A stretch of 64,000 nt of DNA, from assembly GCA_040881945.1 (NCBI GenBank), contig JBBECF010000108.1:1-64000 (forward strand), given 5' to 3'. Shown here one piece after another: positions 31,359-39,445 of the stretch. Source of the stretch: JBBECF01 sp040881945 (GTDB taxonomy: Bacteria > Pseudomonadota > Alphaproteobacteria > Dongiales > Dongiaceae). The translations under genes and the position numbers were made by a program. Within the stretch, counting starts at the first letter, position 1, and every line of letters starts with the position of its first letter. The notes below the pieces were generated by a model. That model had not been told where the DNA came from, ran no database searches, and saw only the letters and a list, made by a program, of their open reading frames with translations.

Positions 31359-34245
31359 TGGCCCAACCGCTCCAGGATCGCCGGCACGTGCACCTGGTCC
31401 GATTTGTAGTTGCCGGTGAGCGCGTACATCACCAGGTTGACGCCGAAGCGGTAGGCCAGCTCGCGCTGGCGCTCGCCGCCGGGGACGGTCGGGAACAGCG
31501 GCCGGCCGACATCGTCCACCGCCCAGGCCCCGGCCCAGTCGTTGGCGCCGATGATCACCGACGAGACGCCGTCATTGACCCGCCCCTGGCTCTCCTCGAC
31601 CCACACCGTGCCGCCGGCCCAGCGGCCGGGAAACGACTGCATGAGATAGAACGACTTGGTCAGGACATGGTCCGGCGGCGCCGGGATCAGCGGCGGGATG
31701 TCGAGGCCGCGCACCAGCTCGCGCAAGGCTTGCGTGCCCGGCCCGGCCCCGCCGAACGTGCCGCCGGCGTTCTGGTCGCGGGTGTCGAACAGGATCGTGC
31801 CGCCGTTCTTGAGATAGGCGTTGAGCCGGCGCAGGGCGGCGTCCGACGGCGTCGTCTGCTCGGCCGTGACCGGCCAGTAGAGCAGCGGGAAGAAGGCCAG
31901 CTCGTCGGTCTCCACGTCGACGCCGAGCGGCGGCGGCGGTTCGACCGAGGTGCGCTGGTGGAGCACCACGCCGAGGCCGAGCAGCCCGGCGTTGCTGGTC
32001 GCATCGACGGCGGGCACGCCGGTGCGCACATAGGCGAGACGGGTCTCCGCCACCGCGGCGAGGGCGAAGGCCTCGGCGTCGGGAGCGGCGGCCTCGGCCG
32101 CGGCCGGCAGCCAGAGCGCCAGCGCCAGCGCCGCGGCGCGGGCCGCGCCGGCGAGCGCGGTCAGCAGGCCGCGCAGCGCCAGCGCGATGCCGATGTCGGC
32201 GAGCAGCAGCACCAGGGCGCCGGCCAGCAGCCACGGCTTCAGGTCGATCTCGGCGGAGCGCGCGAAGGGCGCTGCGGCGACGCCCGCGGGCAGCCGTCCC
32301 AGCGGCCGCGGCGCGGCGACGCCGGCCGACAGGTTGAGGGCGCGGCGCGCCGTCTCGCGCCCGTAATAGCCCGGCGGGTGGCGCGGGCCCACGGCGCCGG
32401 CGGCGATCGTCGCCGGCGCGGCCGGGGCGGCGAGCGGCGGCGGCGCCGTCGGCCGGCCGAAACCGTCCAGGGTTTCGAGCGGCGGCAGCGGCTCGTCGCC
32501 GCCGCCGGCGGCGACCACGCCCTGGCTCAACGCCACGAGGCGGCGCAGCATCTCGACATAGAGTCCGGACAGCGACAGGCTCGACCAGTCGGTGTCGGCC
32601 GTGGTGTGGACCAGCACCAGCCAGCCCTCGCCGCGCCGCTCGCCGGTGATCAGCGGCGTGCCGTCGTCGAGCCGCGCCCAGGTCTTGTCGCCGAGGTCGA
32701 TCTCCGGCTCGGCCAGCACCTGGCGGCGGATCTCCACGTCCGCGGGAACGGCGAGGCCGGCGAACGGGCCGTCGGCGGGGAACGGCGCCAGGCGCGCCGG
32801 CCGCGTCCATGACATGGCGCCACCGAGCGTGCGGTCGCCGGCGCGCAGGCGCACCGGCAGCAGGGCGTCGGCGTTTTGCGCCAGCCGCGGCCCGGCGAAG
32901 CGCAGCAGCACGCCGCCGCCCTCGATCCAGGCGCCGAACCGGTTCGCCTCGTCCTGGGTCAACGCGCCGACGTCCGACAGCACGACGACTGCCAGCTCGC
33001 GTTGCAGCAGCGCCGCGATGGTGCCGCGCCGCACCTCGCTGAACGGCGCCAGCGCGCGCTCCAGATAGTAGAGGTCGCTGAGCAGCGGCTGCGCCTCGTC
33101 CTCGGCGCCGCCGGAGACGAGGCCGACCGGCCGCTGCCGCCAGCGCTCGTCGAGCAGCACCACGGCGCCGGCCGAGTCCTCGCCCTCGACGCTCAGGCGG
33201 ACCAGCCGGTTGCGCAACTCGACGGGCAGCGTCAGCGTCGCCTCGGCCGCGGTCGCGCCGGCCGCGAACCGCAGCTCCTCGCGCAGGATCGGGCGGCCGT
33301 CCTCGCCGCTGCCGCGCACCGCCACCGTCCGCTCGCCNNNNNNNNNNNNNNNNNNNNNNNNNNNNNNNNNNNNNNNNNNNNNNNNNNNNNNNNNNNNNNN
33401 NNNNNNNNNNNNNNNNNNNNNNNNNNNNNNNNNNNNNGCAGGATCGGGCGGCCGTCCTCGCCGCTGCCGCGCACCGCCACCGTCCGCTCGCCCGCCGGCG
33501 CCGCGCGCGTCAGGCGCAGGGTCAGGCCCGACGGCCCGGCCGCCGGCGGCTGCAGCAGCAGCGCCAGTTCCGGCGCCGGCTCGCCGAGCACGCGCAGGCC
33601 GCCCAGGCGCTGCAGCCGCAAGGCGAAGGCGGAATCGGTCTCGGGGTCGACGCTCGCCAGGCCGTCGGTCAACCACACCACGCTGGCCGTGCCGCCGAAA
33701 TCGAGGCCGTCGAGCGCCGCCAGGGCGGCGGCGCGGTCGGTCGGCCAGGGTTGCGGCAACACGGCCTGCGCCAGCCGGCGCGCCTCGGCCGCGATCAGCG
33801 GGGCGGTCGCCGCCGCCGGCTGGCCGTCGGTTCGCGGCGCCGTCATCACCAGGACCACCGCGCGCCCTTCGCGCTCGGCCTGGGCGATCAGCCCGGCCAT
33901 GGCCTCGGCGCGCAAGTTCCAACGCGCCGCCGCCGCCCAGCCGTCGTCCACGGCCAACAGCAGCGGCCCGCTGCCGGGCAGGCGCGGGCTCGAATTGATC
34001 AGCGGATGGGCGAGCGCCAGAATGACCAGGGCCGCCAGCAGCAGCCGCAGCAGGATCAGCCAGAGCGGCGTGCGGTCCGGCGTCTCCTCGCGCGACTCCA
34101 GGTCGAAGAGCAGGCGGATCGCCGGAAAGCGCAGGTGCCGGGGGGCCGGCGGCATCAGCTTGAGCAGCCACCACAGCACCGGCAGCACCGCCAGGGCGAG
34201 CAGCATCCACGGGGCGGCGAAGGCGAGCGGGCCGAGGCTCAGCAA
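31355..34245 (-). CDS. BatA/DUF4159-domain membrane protein (split by an assembly gap)
   Basis: The N-terminal BatA-type part starts FAAPWMLLALAVLPVLWWLL and has a second helix at about residue 65. It is followed by a VWA-like region (VVWLTDGLAS). The C-terminal part is DUF4159, with YWPVTAEQTTPSDAALRRLN and FYLMQSFPGRWAGGTVWVEE. A run of 100 N interrupts it at 33338-33437, but the 55 bases on each side are identical. Removing the gap and one copy (155 bases) restores one frame of about 911 aa. The gene follows DUF58 by 3 bases and overlaps the next gene. Family proteins accompany MoxR ATPases and are thought to act in envelope or stress functions. Confidence 0.9.
33338..33437. other. Scaffold gap (100 N) with identical 55-bp flanks
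   Basis: A run of exactly 100 N. The 55 bases before it (33283-33337) and the 55 after it (33438-33492) are identical, as expected when two overlapping contigs were scaffolded without being merged. No sequence is likely to be missing. It is not a biological repeat. Confidence 0.95.
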
Positions 34246-34248
34246 GGG

Positions 34249-35130
34249 TCAGGCCTCCGCCGTCTCGGACAGCCGCAGGTAGAGCGCGAGCAGCGCCGTC
34301 TGCGGCGGCCGGTCGGTGCGGTGGCCGGAGAAGGTCCAGCCGACGGCGCGGGCGAGTGCCGCCAGCCCCTCGTGGTGGGCGTGGATGCGCCCGACATAGG
34401 CGTCGCGCACCGTTTCGATGCGGCTGAACAGCTTGTCGCCCTCCCCCTCGAGGCCCTCGATGCGGACGCGGCCGGCGAAGGGCAGGGTCTCCTCGGCCGG
34501 GTCCAGCACCTGCAGCAGATGGCCGCGCAAGCCGCCCTCGGCGAAGCGCCGCACGACGGCGTCGATCTCCGGCAGCGGCGACAGGAAATCGCTGACGAGC
34601 ACGAGCTGGGCATAGCGCGGCAGCGGCGCGAAGGCCGGCAGATTGTCCTCGGACAGGCCAGGTCGCGACAGCTGTTGCGCGATGCGGTTGAGCGTGCTGC
34701 GGCCGCTCGCCGGCGGGATGCCGCTGCCGAGCAGCGTCACCCGCTCGCCGCCGCGCACCAGCAGCGCGACCAGGGCGAGCGTCAGCAGGTCGGCGCGCTC
34801 GGCCTTCTCCGGCAGTCCGTCGCCCGACCGGTAGCGCAGCGAGGCCGAACCGTCGCGCCACAGCCAGACGCTCTGCGCCGCGGCCCATTCCATCTCGCGC
34901 ACGAACAGCGGTTGCGTCTTCGCCGACTGGCGCCAATCGATCTTGTGCCGGGCGTCGCCGGGCTGGTAGCGGCGGAACTGCCAGAAGGTGTCGCCCGATC
35001 CGACGCGGCGGCGGCCGTGCACGCCCTGGTCGACCGTCGCGGCGACGCGCTCGGCGGCGACCAGCAGCGGGGGCAGGGTGGCGGCGAGCTGCTCGGCGCG
35101 CTGACGGGCGGCCAGCGCCGCCGCGGTCAT
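34249..35130 (-). CDS. DUF58-domain protein
   Basis: A 293-aa protein of the DUF58 family, which accompanies MoxR AAA ATPases. The signature GRRRVGSGDTFWQFRRYQPG followed by DARHKIDWRQSAK lies at about residues 39-71. The following VWA-like half includes LVLVSDFLSPLPEID. It probably acts as an adaptor or substrate of MoxR with the membrane proteins encoded downstream. It is separated from moxR by a 168-bp inverted-repeat element, unusual inside this otherwise tight operon. Confidence 0.92.
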   Translation of the reverse strand: MTAAALAARQRAEQLAATLPPLLVAAERVAATVDQGVHGRRRVGSGDTFWQFRRYQPGDARHKIDWRQSAKTQPLFVREMEWAAAQSVWLWRDGSASLRYRSGDGLPEKAERADLLTLALVALLVRGGERVTLLGSGIPPASGRSTLNRIAQQLSRPGLSEDNLPAFAPLPRYAQLVLVSDFLSPLPEIDAVVRRFAEGGLRGHLLQVLDPAEETLPFAGRVRIEGLEGEGDKLFSRIETVRDAYVGRIHAHHEGLAALARAVGWTFSGHRTDRPPQTALLALYLRLSETAEA

Positions 35131-35161
35131 GGCCGGACCCCCCCGCGGCCGCTCAGCGCTT

Positions 35162-35329
35162 GTGAAGGAATTGCATCCGCGTCGGTGCGTCCTTCGAGAC
35201 GCACCCCTTTGGGGCGCTCCTCAGGATGAGGTAAGTTATTGATAGCATAAAGTAATATCCTCATGCTGAGGAGGCCGCGTCAGCGGCCGTCTCGAAGCAC
35301 GCAAGGGCGGCGTTCCCGCATTCCTTCAC
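35162..35329. repeat. 168-bp inverted-repeat (MITE-like) element
   Basis: The outer ends GTGAAGGAATTGC and GCATTCCTTCAC are inverted copies with one unpaired base. Inside, CCTTCGAGACG...CTCCTCAGGATGAGG faces CCTCATGCTGAGGAGG...CGTCTCGAAG, again inverted. The centre, near TTATTGATAGCATAAAGTAA, is AT-rich. The inner arms resemble the palindromic repeats widespread between alphaproteobacterial genes. No coding capacity. It fills nearly all of the gap between DUF58 and moxR. Confidence 0.85.
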
Positions 35330-35335
35330 GCGCTC

Positions 35336-36367
35336 TCAGGCGAACGGCGCGCACAGGCGGTCGATCACGTCGTTCAGGGTGACGCCGTCGGCGCGCGCCG
35401 CGAAGTTGAGCGCCATGCGGTGCCGGAGCACGGGGTGGGCGAGCGCCAGGACGTCGTCGATCGATGGCGCGAAGCGCCCGTCGAGCAGCGCCCGCGCCCG
35501 CACCGCCCGCATCAGCGCCTGGCTGGCGCGCGGGCCGGGCCCCCAGGCGACCTGGCGCTCGACCTCCGGGATGTCGGTCGATTCCGGCCGCCCGGCGCGC
35601 ACCAGCATGAGGATCGCTTCGACGACGCTCTCGCCGACCGGGATGCGGCGGACCAGGCGTTGCGCCGCGATCAGTTCCTCGCCCGACATCACCTGCACGG
35701 CGCTATCCTCCTCGACGCCGGTGGTGGCGATCAGCATCTGGCGCTCGGCGTCGATCTCCGGATAGGGCACGTCGAGCTGCATCAGGAAGCGGTCGAGTTG
35801 CGCCTCGGGCAGGGGGTAGGTGCCCTCCTGCTCCAGCGGGTTCTGCGTCGCCAACACGTGGAACGGCGCCGGCAGCGGATAGGGGTGGCCGGCCACCGAG
35901 ACGCGGTGCTCCTGCATCGCCTGGAGCAGGGCCGACTGCGTGCGCGGACTCGCCCGGTTGATCTCGTCGGCCATCAGCAACTGGCAAAACACCGGGCCGG
36001 GAATGAAGCGGAACGAGCGGCGCCCGGTGTCGGATTCCTCGAGCACCTCGGACCCCAGGATGTCGGCGGGCATCAGATCGGGGGTGCATTGCACGCGTTT
36101 GTCGTCGAGCCCGAGCACCGTGCCGAGGGTCTCCACCAGCCGCGTCTTGGCCAGGCCCGGCACGCCGATGAGCAGAACGTGACCGCCGGCGAGCAAGGTG
36201 ATAAGGGTCTGGTCGATGGTCGCCTGTTGGCCGAAAATCACCCGGCCGATGCTGGCCCGCACCTGGCGCAGGCGGTGGCCGAGGGCTTCGATCTCGGCGG
36301 CCAGCTTGTCGGCGGCGGCGCGGTCGGCCGGCGGCGATCCGGGCGTGAGGGTGTTGGTCGTGGTCAC
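35336..36367 (-). CDS. MoxR-family AAA+ ATPase
   Basis: A 343-aa ATPase of the MoxR (AAA_3) family, chaperone-like proteins that assemble or mature partner complexes with DUF58/VWA proteins. Walker A is seen in LLIGVPGLAKTRLVE (about residue 68), Walker B in LLMADEINRASPRTQSALLQ, and sensor 1 in HVLATQNPLEQEGTYPLPEA. The GTG at 36367 has GGAG 8 bases upstream and gives the usual N-terminus. An ATG 25 codons further up would run into the divergent gene. It heads the minus-strand operon. Confidence 0.93.
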   Translation of the reverse strand: MTTTNTLTPGSPPADRAAADKLAAEIEALGHRLRQVRASIGRVIFGQQATIDQTLITLLAGGHVLLIGVPGLAKTRLVETLGTVLGLDDKRVQCTPDLMPADILGSEVLEESDTGRRSFRFIPGPVFCQLLMADEINRASPRTQSALLQAMQEHRVSVAGHPYPLPAPFHVLATQNPLEQEGTYPLPEAQLDRFLMQLDVPYPEIDAERQMLIATTGVEEDSAVQVMSGEELIAAQRLVRRIPVGESVVEAILMLVRAGRPESTDIPEVERQVAWGPGPRASQALMRAVRARALLDGRFAPSIDDVLALAHPVLRHRMALNFAARADGVTLNDVIDRLCAPFA

Positions 36368-36902
36368 ACCGGTTTCTCCAACCAGGGCTGCGGAGGGCGG
36401 CGGCTCGATCGAGGCTTCGTGCGGCGACTTCGAGATTCGCATCGGCCGCGACGGAACCTGGTTCTATCACGGTTCGCCGATCGGCCGCAAACCGTTGGTC
36501 CGCCTGTTCGCCTCGGTGCTGCGCCGCGAGGCCGACGGCGGCTACTGGCTGGTCACGCCGGTCGAGCGCGGCCGCATCGTCGTCGACGACGCGCCCTTCA
36601 CCGCGGTCGAATTGACGGTCGAAGGCGACGGCCGGAACCGGGCGCTCCGCTTCCGCACCAACATCGACGACGTGGCGACCGCCGACGCCGACCACCGGAT
36701 CCGCGTCGCCCGCGACCCTGACAGCGGCGAGCCGCGCCCCTATATTCACGTTCGCGACGGGCTGGAGGCGCGCATCCTGCGCCCGCTCTATTACGAGCTG
36801 GTGGCCCTGGGCGAGGAGCGGCGGGTCGAAGGCGAGACCCTGTACGGCGTATGGAGCAAGGGAACCTTCTTTCCGCTGGGGCGCCTGGACGAGGCGGGGT
36901 GA
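36360..36902 (+). CDS. DUF1285-family protein
   Basis: About 180 aa. The family signature is clear: CGDFEIRIGRDGTWFYHGSP, then KPLVRLFASVLRREADGGYW and PVERGRIVVDDAPF, ending with VWSKGTFFPLGRLDEAG. The fold is beta-rich and the function unknown. The start is unsure: no ATG lies upstream of the conserved part, so I use the GTG at 36360 (36351 is possible). The first eight bases overlap the moxR start head to head. It leads the operon DUF1285-Nudix-DUF6111-cca. Confidence 0.88.
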   Translation: MVTPVSPTRAAEGGGSIEASCGDFEIRIGRDGTWFYHGSPIGRKPLVRLFASVLRREADGGYWLVTPVERGRIVVDDAPFTAVELTVEGDGRNRALRFRTNIDDVATADADHRIRVARDPDSGEPRPYIHVRDGLEARILRPLYYELVALGEERRVEGETLYGVWSKGTFFPLGRLDEAG

Positions 36903-37531
36903 ACCGCGACTTCGTTATCGCCCGCTTCGCCGCGGCCGGCGCTCGCCGCGGCGAAGCCGCCTACGGCGGAGCCAGGGCCGGCGCCGCCCGCGGCGACCGC
37001 GACCTCAACCCCGACATGGCGCCCTGCCTGCCGTTGACGGCGGCGGCCGTGCTCGTGCCGCTGGTCGACCGGCCGGCCGGCATGACGGTGCTGCTGACCC
37101 GGCGCACCGACCATCTGCTCGACCACGCCGGCCAGATCTGCTTCCCCGGCGGCCGCCTCGACCCCGGCGACCGCGACGCCGTGGCGGCGGCGCTGCGCGA
37201 GGCCGAGGAGGAGATCGGCCTGCCCGGCGAGCGCGTCGCGGTGATCGGCCGGCTCGACGCCTATGTCACGCGCACCGGCTTCGAGGTGACGCCCGTGGTC
37301 GGGCTGATCGACGAACTGCCGGTGTTGGCGCCGGACCCCTTCGAGGTGGCCGAGGCGTTCGAGGTGCCGCTCGCCTTCCTGCTCGACCCGGCCAACTACC
37401 GGCGGCACAGTCGCGTCTATGCCGGCGCGCCCCGCCACTTCCACGCCGTGCCCTGGCGGCAGCATTACATCTGGGGCGCGACCGCCGGCATGCTGGTGAA
37501 CCTGCGCGAAACGCTGCGGTTGGTGCCATGA
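36899..37531 (+). CDS. Nudix CoA pyrophosphatase-like hydrolase
   Basis: A 210-aa Nudix hydrolase of the NudL/YeaB type, expected to cleave CoA or acyl-CoA pyrophosphate. The upstream pattern LLTRRTDHLLDHAGQICFPG is the CoA-pyrophosphatase signature, and the Nudix box GGRLDPGDRDAVAAALREAE then EEIGL follows it (about residues 82-106). The GTG at 36899 overlaps the DUF1285 stop. A repeat element encodes ARRGEAAYGGARAG at about residues 15-28, in the variable N-terminal segment before the fold. Confidence 0.9.
   Translation: MNRDFVIARFAAAGARRGEAAYGGARAGAARGDRDLNPDMAPCLPLTAAAVLVPLVDRPAGMTVLLTRRTDHLLDHAGQICFPGGRLDPGDRDAVAAALREAEEEIGLPGERVAVIGRLDAYVTRTGFEVTPVVGLIDELPVLAPDPFEVAEAFEVPLAFLLDPANYRRHSRVYAGAPRHFHAVPWRQHYIWGATAGMLVNLRETLRLVP
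36942..36981 (+). repeat. Six-frame-open palindromic element, short form, copy 5 (in Nudix gene)
   Basis: A 40-bp copy starting CTCGCCGCGGCGAAGCCGCC and ending GGAGCCAGGGCCGG, 37 of 40 identical to the mutY copy. It lies sense to the Nudix gene but is read in a different frame from copy 2, giving ARRGEAAYGGARAG. Confidence 0.85.
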
Positions 37532-37794
37532 GACAGGTCCTCTCCGTCCTGATCCCGCTGCTGCTGCCGACGCTGATCTATTTCTTCTACGCCAGCATCG
37601 CCGCTCGGTGCGCCGAGGCCGCCGGCGGCGACTGGGCGCGGGAGGTGCCGTGGACCTGGCTCGCGGTTGCCGGCGGGGCGCTCGTCGTCGTCACCTTCGT
37701 CGCCTTCGCGCTCTTCGGCGGCGCCGACCCGGGCAGCGTCTATCACCCGCCGCGCGCCGTCGACGGCAAGGTCGAGCCGGGCTATTTCGAATGA
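37528..37794 (+). CDS. DUF6111-like small membrane protein
   Basis: An 88-aa protein with two membrane helices, VLSVLIPLLLPTLIYFFYAS and TWLAVAGGALVVVTFVAFAL. The short C-terminal tail DPGSVYHPPRAVDGKVEPGY is the conserved mark of this alphaproteobacterial family. Function is unknown. It overlaps the Nudix gene by four bases (ATGA) and cca by four bases, so it is locked into this operon. Confidence 0.88.
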   Translation: MRQVLSVLIPLLLPTLIYFFYASIAARCAEAAGGDWAREVPWTWLAVAGGALVVVTFVAFALFGGADPGSVYHPPRAVDGKVEPGYFE

Positions 37795-39050
37795 CCGGAC
37801 GGCTTGCGCCGCAGCCATGGATGACGGCGGCGGAGACGCGCGCCGTCCTCGACGCGCTGACCGCCGAGGGCGGCGAGGTGCGCTTCGTCGGCGGCTGCGT
37901 GCGCGACGCCGTGCTCGGCCGCCCGGTCAAGGACGTCGACATCGCCACCCACGACCCGCCGGAGCGCGTGATCGCGCTGCTCGAGCGCGCCGGCCTCAAG
38001 GCGGTCCCGACCGGCATCGCGCACGGCACCGTCACCGCCGTTGTCGGCGGCAAGCATTTCGAGATCACGACGCTGCGGCGCGACGTCGAGACCTTCGGCC
38101 GGCGCGCCCGGGTCGAATTCACCGACGACTGGGCGGCCGACGCGGCGCGCCGCGACCTGACCATGAACGCGCTGTTCTGCAGCCCCGACGGCGCCCTCTA
38201 CGACCCCTTCGGCGGCCTCGCCGACCTGCGCGCCGGGCGCGTGCGCTTCGTCGGGGACGCGGCCGCGCGCATCCGCGAGGACGTGCTGCGCCTGTTGCGC
38301 TTCTTCCGCTTCTACGCCCATTACGGCCGGCCGCCGCCCGACCCCGAAGCGCTCGCCGCGGCGAAGGCGCTCGCGCCCCTGCTGCCGACGCTCTCCGGCG
38401 AGCGGGTCCGCGGCGAGACCTTCAAGCTGCTGCGCGCCCCGGACCCGGCGTCGGTGTTCGCGCTGATGGCAGGCGAAGGCGTGCTCGCCCGCGTCCTGCC
38501 CGAGGCCGCGAACCTCGCGCGGCTCGGCGCGCTGGTCGCGATCGAGGCGGCCGTCGCCGGGCCCGATGCGCTGCGCCGGCTCGCCGCCCTGCTCGACGGC
38601 GGCCGCGCGAGCGCGGCGGCGGTAGCGATGCGGCTGCGCCTGTCGAACCGCGAGCGCGACCGGCTGCTCGGCCTGGCCGCGGCGCCGGTCGTCACGCCCG
38701 ATCTCGACCTCGCCGCGCGCCGGCGGCTGCGCCACGAGCTCGGCGCCGAACGGTTCCGCGACCTGGCGCTCCTCGCCTGGGCCGAAAAAAGGGGACAGTC
38801 CCCTTTTTCGGCCGCGGATGCCGCTGACTGGCGCGACCTGCTGACCGCCGCCGACTGGACCCCGCCGGCCTTCCCGGTGAAGGGCAAGGACGCGGTGCGC
38901 CTCGGCGTGGCCGCCGGCCCCGCGGTCGGCCGCCTGGTCGCGGCGATCGAGGAATGGTGGGTGGCCGAGGACTTCCGCCCCGACCGCAAGGCCTGCCTCA
39001 AGAAACTGCGCGAACTGGCGGCGGATGATCCCCCACCCTCCCACGGCTGA
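37791..39050 (+). CDS. cca: CCA-adding tRNA nucleotidyltransferase / poly(A) polymerase family protein
   Basis: A 419-aa class II nucleotidyltransferase that adds or repairs the tRNA 3' CCA end. The catalytic motif is RFVGGCVRDAVLGRPVKDVD (about residues 25-44), and the template-binding motif is RRDLTMNALF. The head/neck block IREDVLRLLRFFRFYAHYG follows. Two repeats shape it. A GGGGAC/GTCCCC hairpin adds EKRGQSPFSA in frame (about residues 331-341). The last residues DDPPPSHG and the TGA come from a GC-rich intergenic repeat. The tRNA-Gln gene here already encodes CCA, so repair is a likely role. Confidence 0.93.
   Translation: MTGRLAPQPWMTAAETRAVLDALTAEGGEVRFVGGCVRDAVLGRPVKDVDIATHDPPERVIALLERAGLKAVPTGIAHGTVTAVVGGKHFEITTLRRDVETFGRRARVEFTDDWAADAARRDLTMNALFCSPDGALYDPFGGLADLRAGRVRFVGDAAARIREDVLRLLRFFRFYAHYGRPPPDPEALAAAKALAPLLPTLSGERVRGETFKLLRAPDPASVFALMAGEGVLARVLPEAANLARLGALVAIEAAVAGPDALRRLAALLDGGRASAAAVAMRLRLSNRERDRLLGLAAAPVVTPDLDLAARRRLRHELGAERFRDLALLAWAEKRGQSPFSAADAADWRDLLTAADWTPPAFPVKGKDAVRLGVAAGPAVGRLVAAIEEWWVAEDFRPDRKACLKKLRELAADDPPPSHG
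38781..38812. repeat. GGGGACAGTCCCC hairpin inserted in frame in cca
   Basis: Left arm GCCGAAAAAAGGGGAC and right arm GTCCCCTTTTTCGGC are inverted copies with one extra A, around a single central A. It is translated as AEKRGQSPFSA. Peptides of the KRGQSPF kind occur as insertions in many unrelated bacterial proteins, in my recollection because this palindrome is widely dispersed. A and T runs make it unlike the surrounding GC-rich sequence. Confidence 0.85.
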
Positions 39051-39103
39051 CGCCGCGGGTCCCTCCCTCCCCCGGCGGAGCCGGCGGAGGGTCGGGGTGG
39101 GGG
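39030..39103. repeat. GC-rich two-hairpin intergenic repeat, copy 2
   Basis: It starts CCCCCACCCTCCCACGGCTG, continues with a CCTCCC...GGAGGG arm pair and ends GGTCGGGGTGGGGG. It is the reverse-oriented relative of the copy at 26441-26522. The first hairpin overlaps the cca 3' end and supplies its stop codon (TGA 39048-39050). Confidence 0.85.
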
Positions 39104-39148
39104 CGGCGCGCCTTTGATTCATGCGCGACGGCCGTTCATAATGGCTTC

Positions 39149-39445
39149 ATGACAGGTGACGAGATCATTGGGCGCTTGCGGGAGCACGAGCCGGAACTGC
39201 GGCGGCTCGGGATCGAGCGACTGGCTCTGTTTGGGTCGATGGCGCGGCATGACGAGCGTCTCGGTTCCGACATCGACCTGTTGGCCTCGTTCGAAGAGAC
39301 GCGACCCTTGTCGCTGCTGGACATCGTGCATCTGGAGAACGTGCTGAGCGATCTCCTCGGGTGCAAGGTCGACCTCGTGGAGGAGCGAGTGCTCAAGCCC
39401 CGCATTCGCGAGCATGTCGAGAGGGACGCGATTCGTGCCTTCTAA
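39149..39445 (+). CDS. MNT-type nucleotidyltransferase (antitoxin-like)
   Basis: A 98-aa minimal nucleotidyltransferase. The active-site pattern GS-X9-D-X-D is intact in LFGSMARHDERLGSDIDLLA (about residues 28-47). Proteins of this type pair with HEPN partners and can modify them by AMP or oligo-AMP transfer, as in MntA/HepT. The HEPN gene overlaps its end by 11 bases. The module follows the repeat after cca and has its own ATG at 39149. The antitoxin role is inferred from the pairing. Confidence 0.88.
   Translation: MTGDEIIGRLREHEPELRRLGIERLALFGSMARHDERLGSDIDLLASFEETRPLSLLDIVHLENVLSDLLGCKVDLVEERVLKPRIREHVERDAIRAF

Noticed and set aside
31355..34936. One frame running through the 100 N into the DUF58 region
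   Set aside because: It crosses the gap only because N codons are not stops. After removing the duplicated 55 bases the true gene starts at 34245, and the part above 34245 in that frame is antisense-type noise over DUF58.
36368..36442. Longer MoxR start at an ATG 25 codons upstream
   Set aside because: It would lie inside the conserved DUF1285 coding region on the other strand, whereas GTG 36367 has a good ribosome-binding site and the expected N-terminus.
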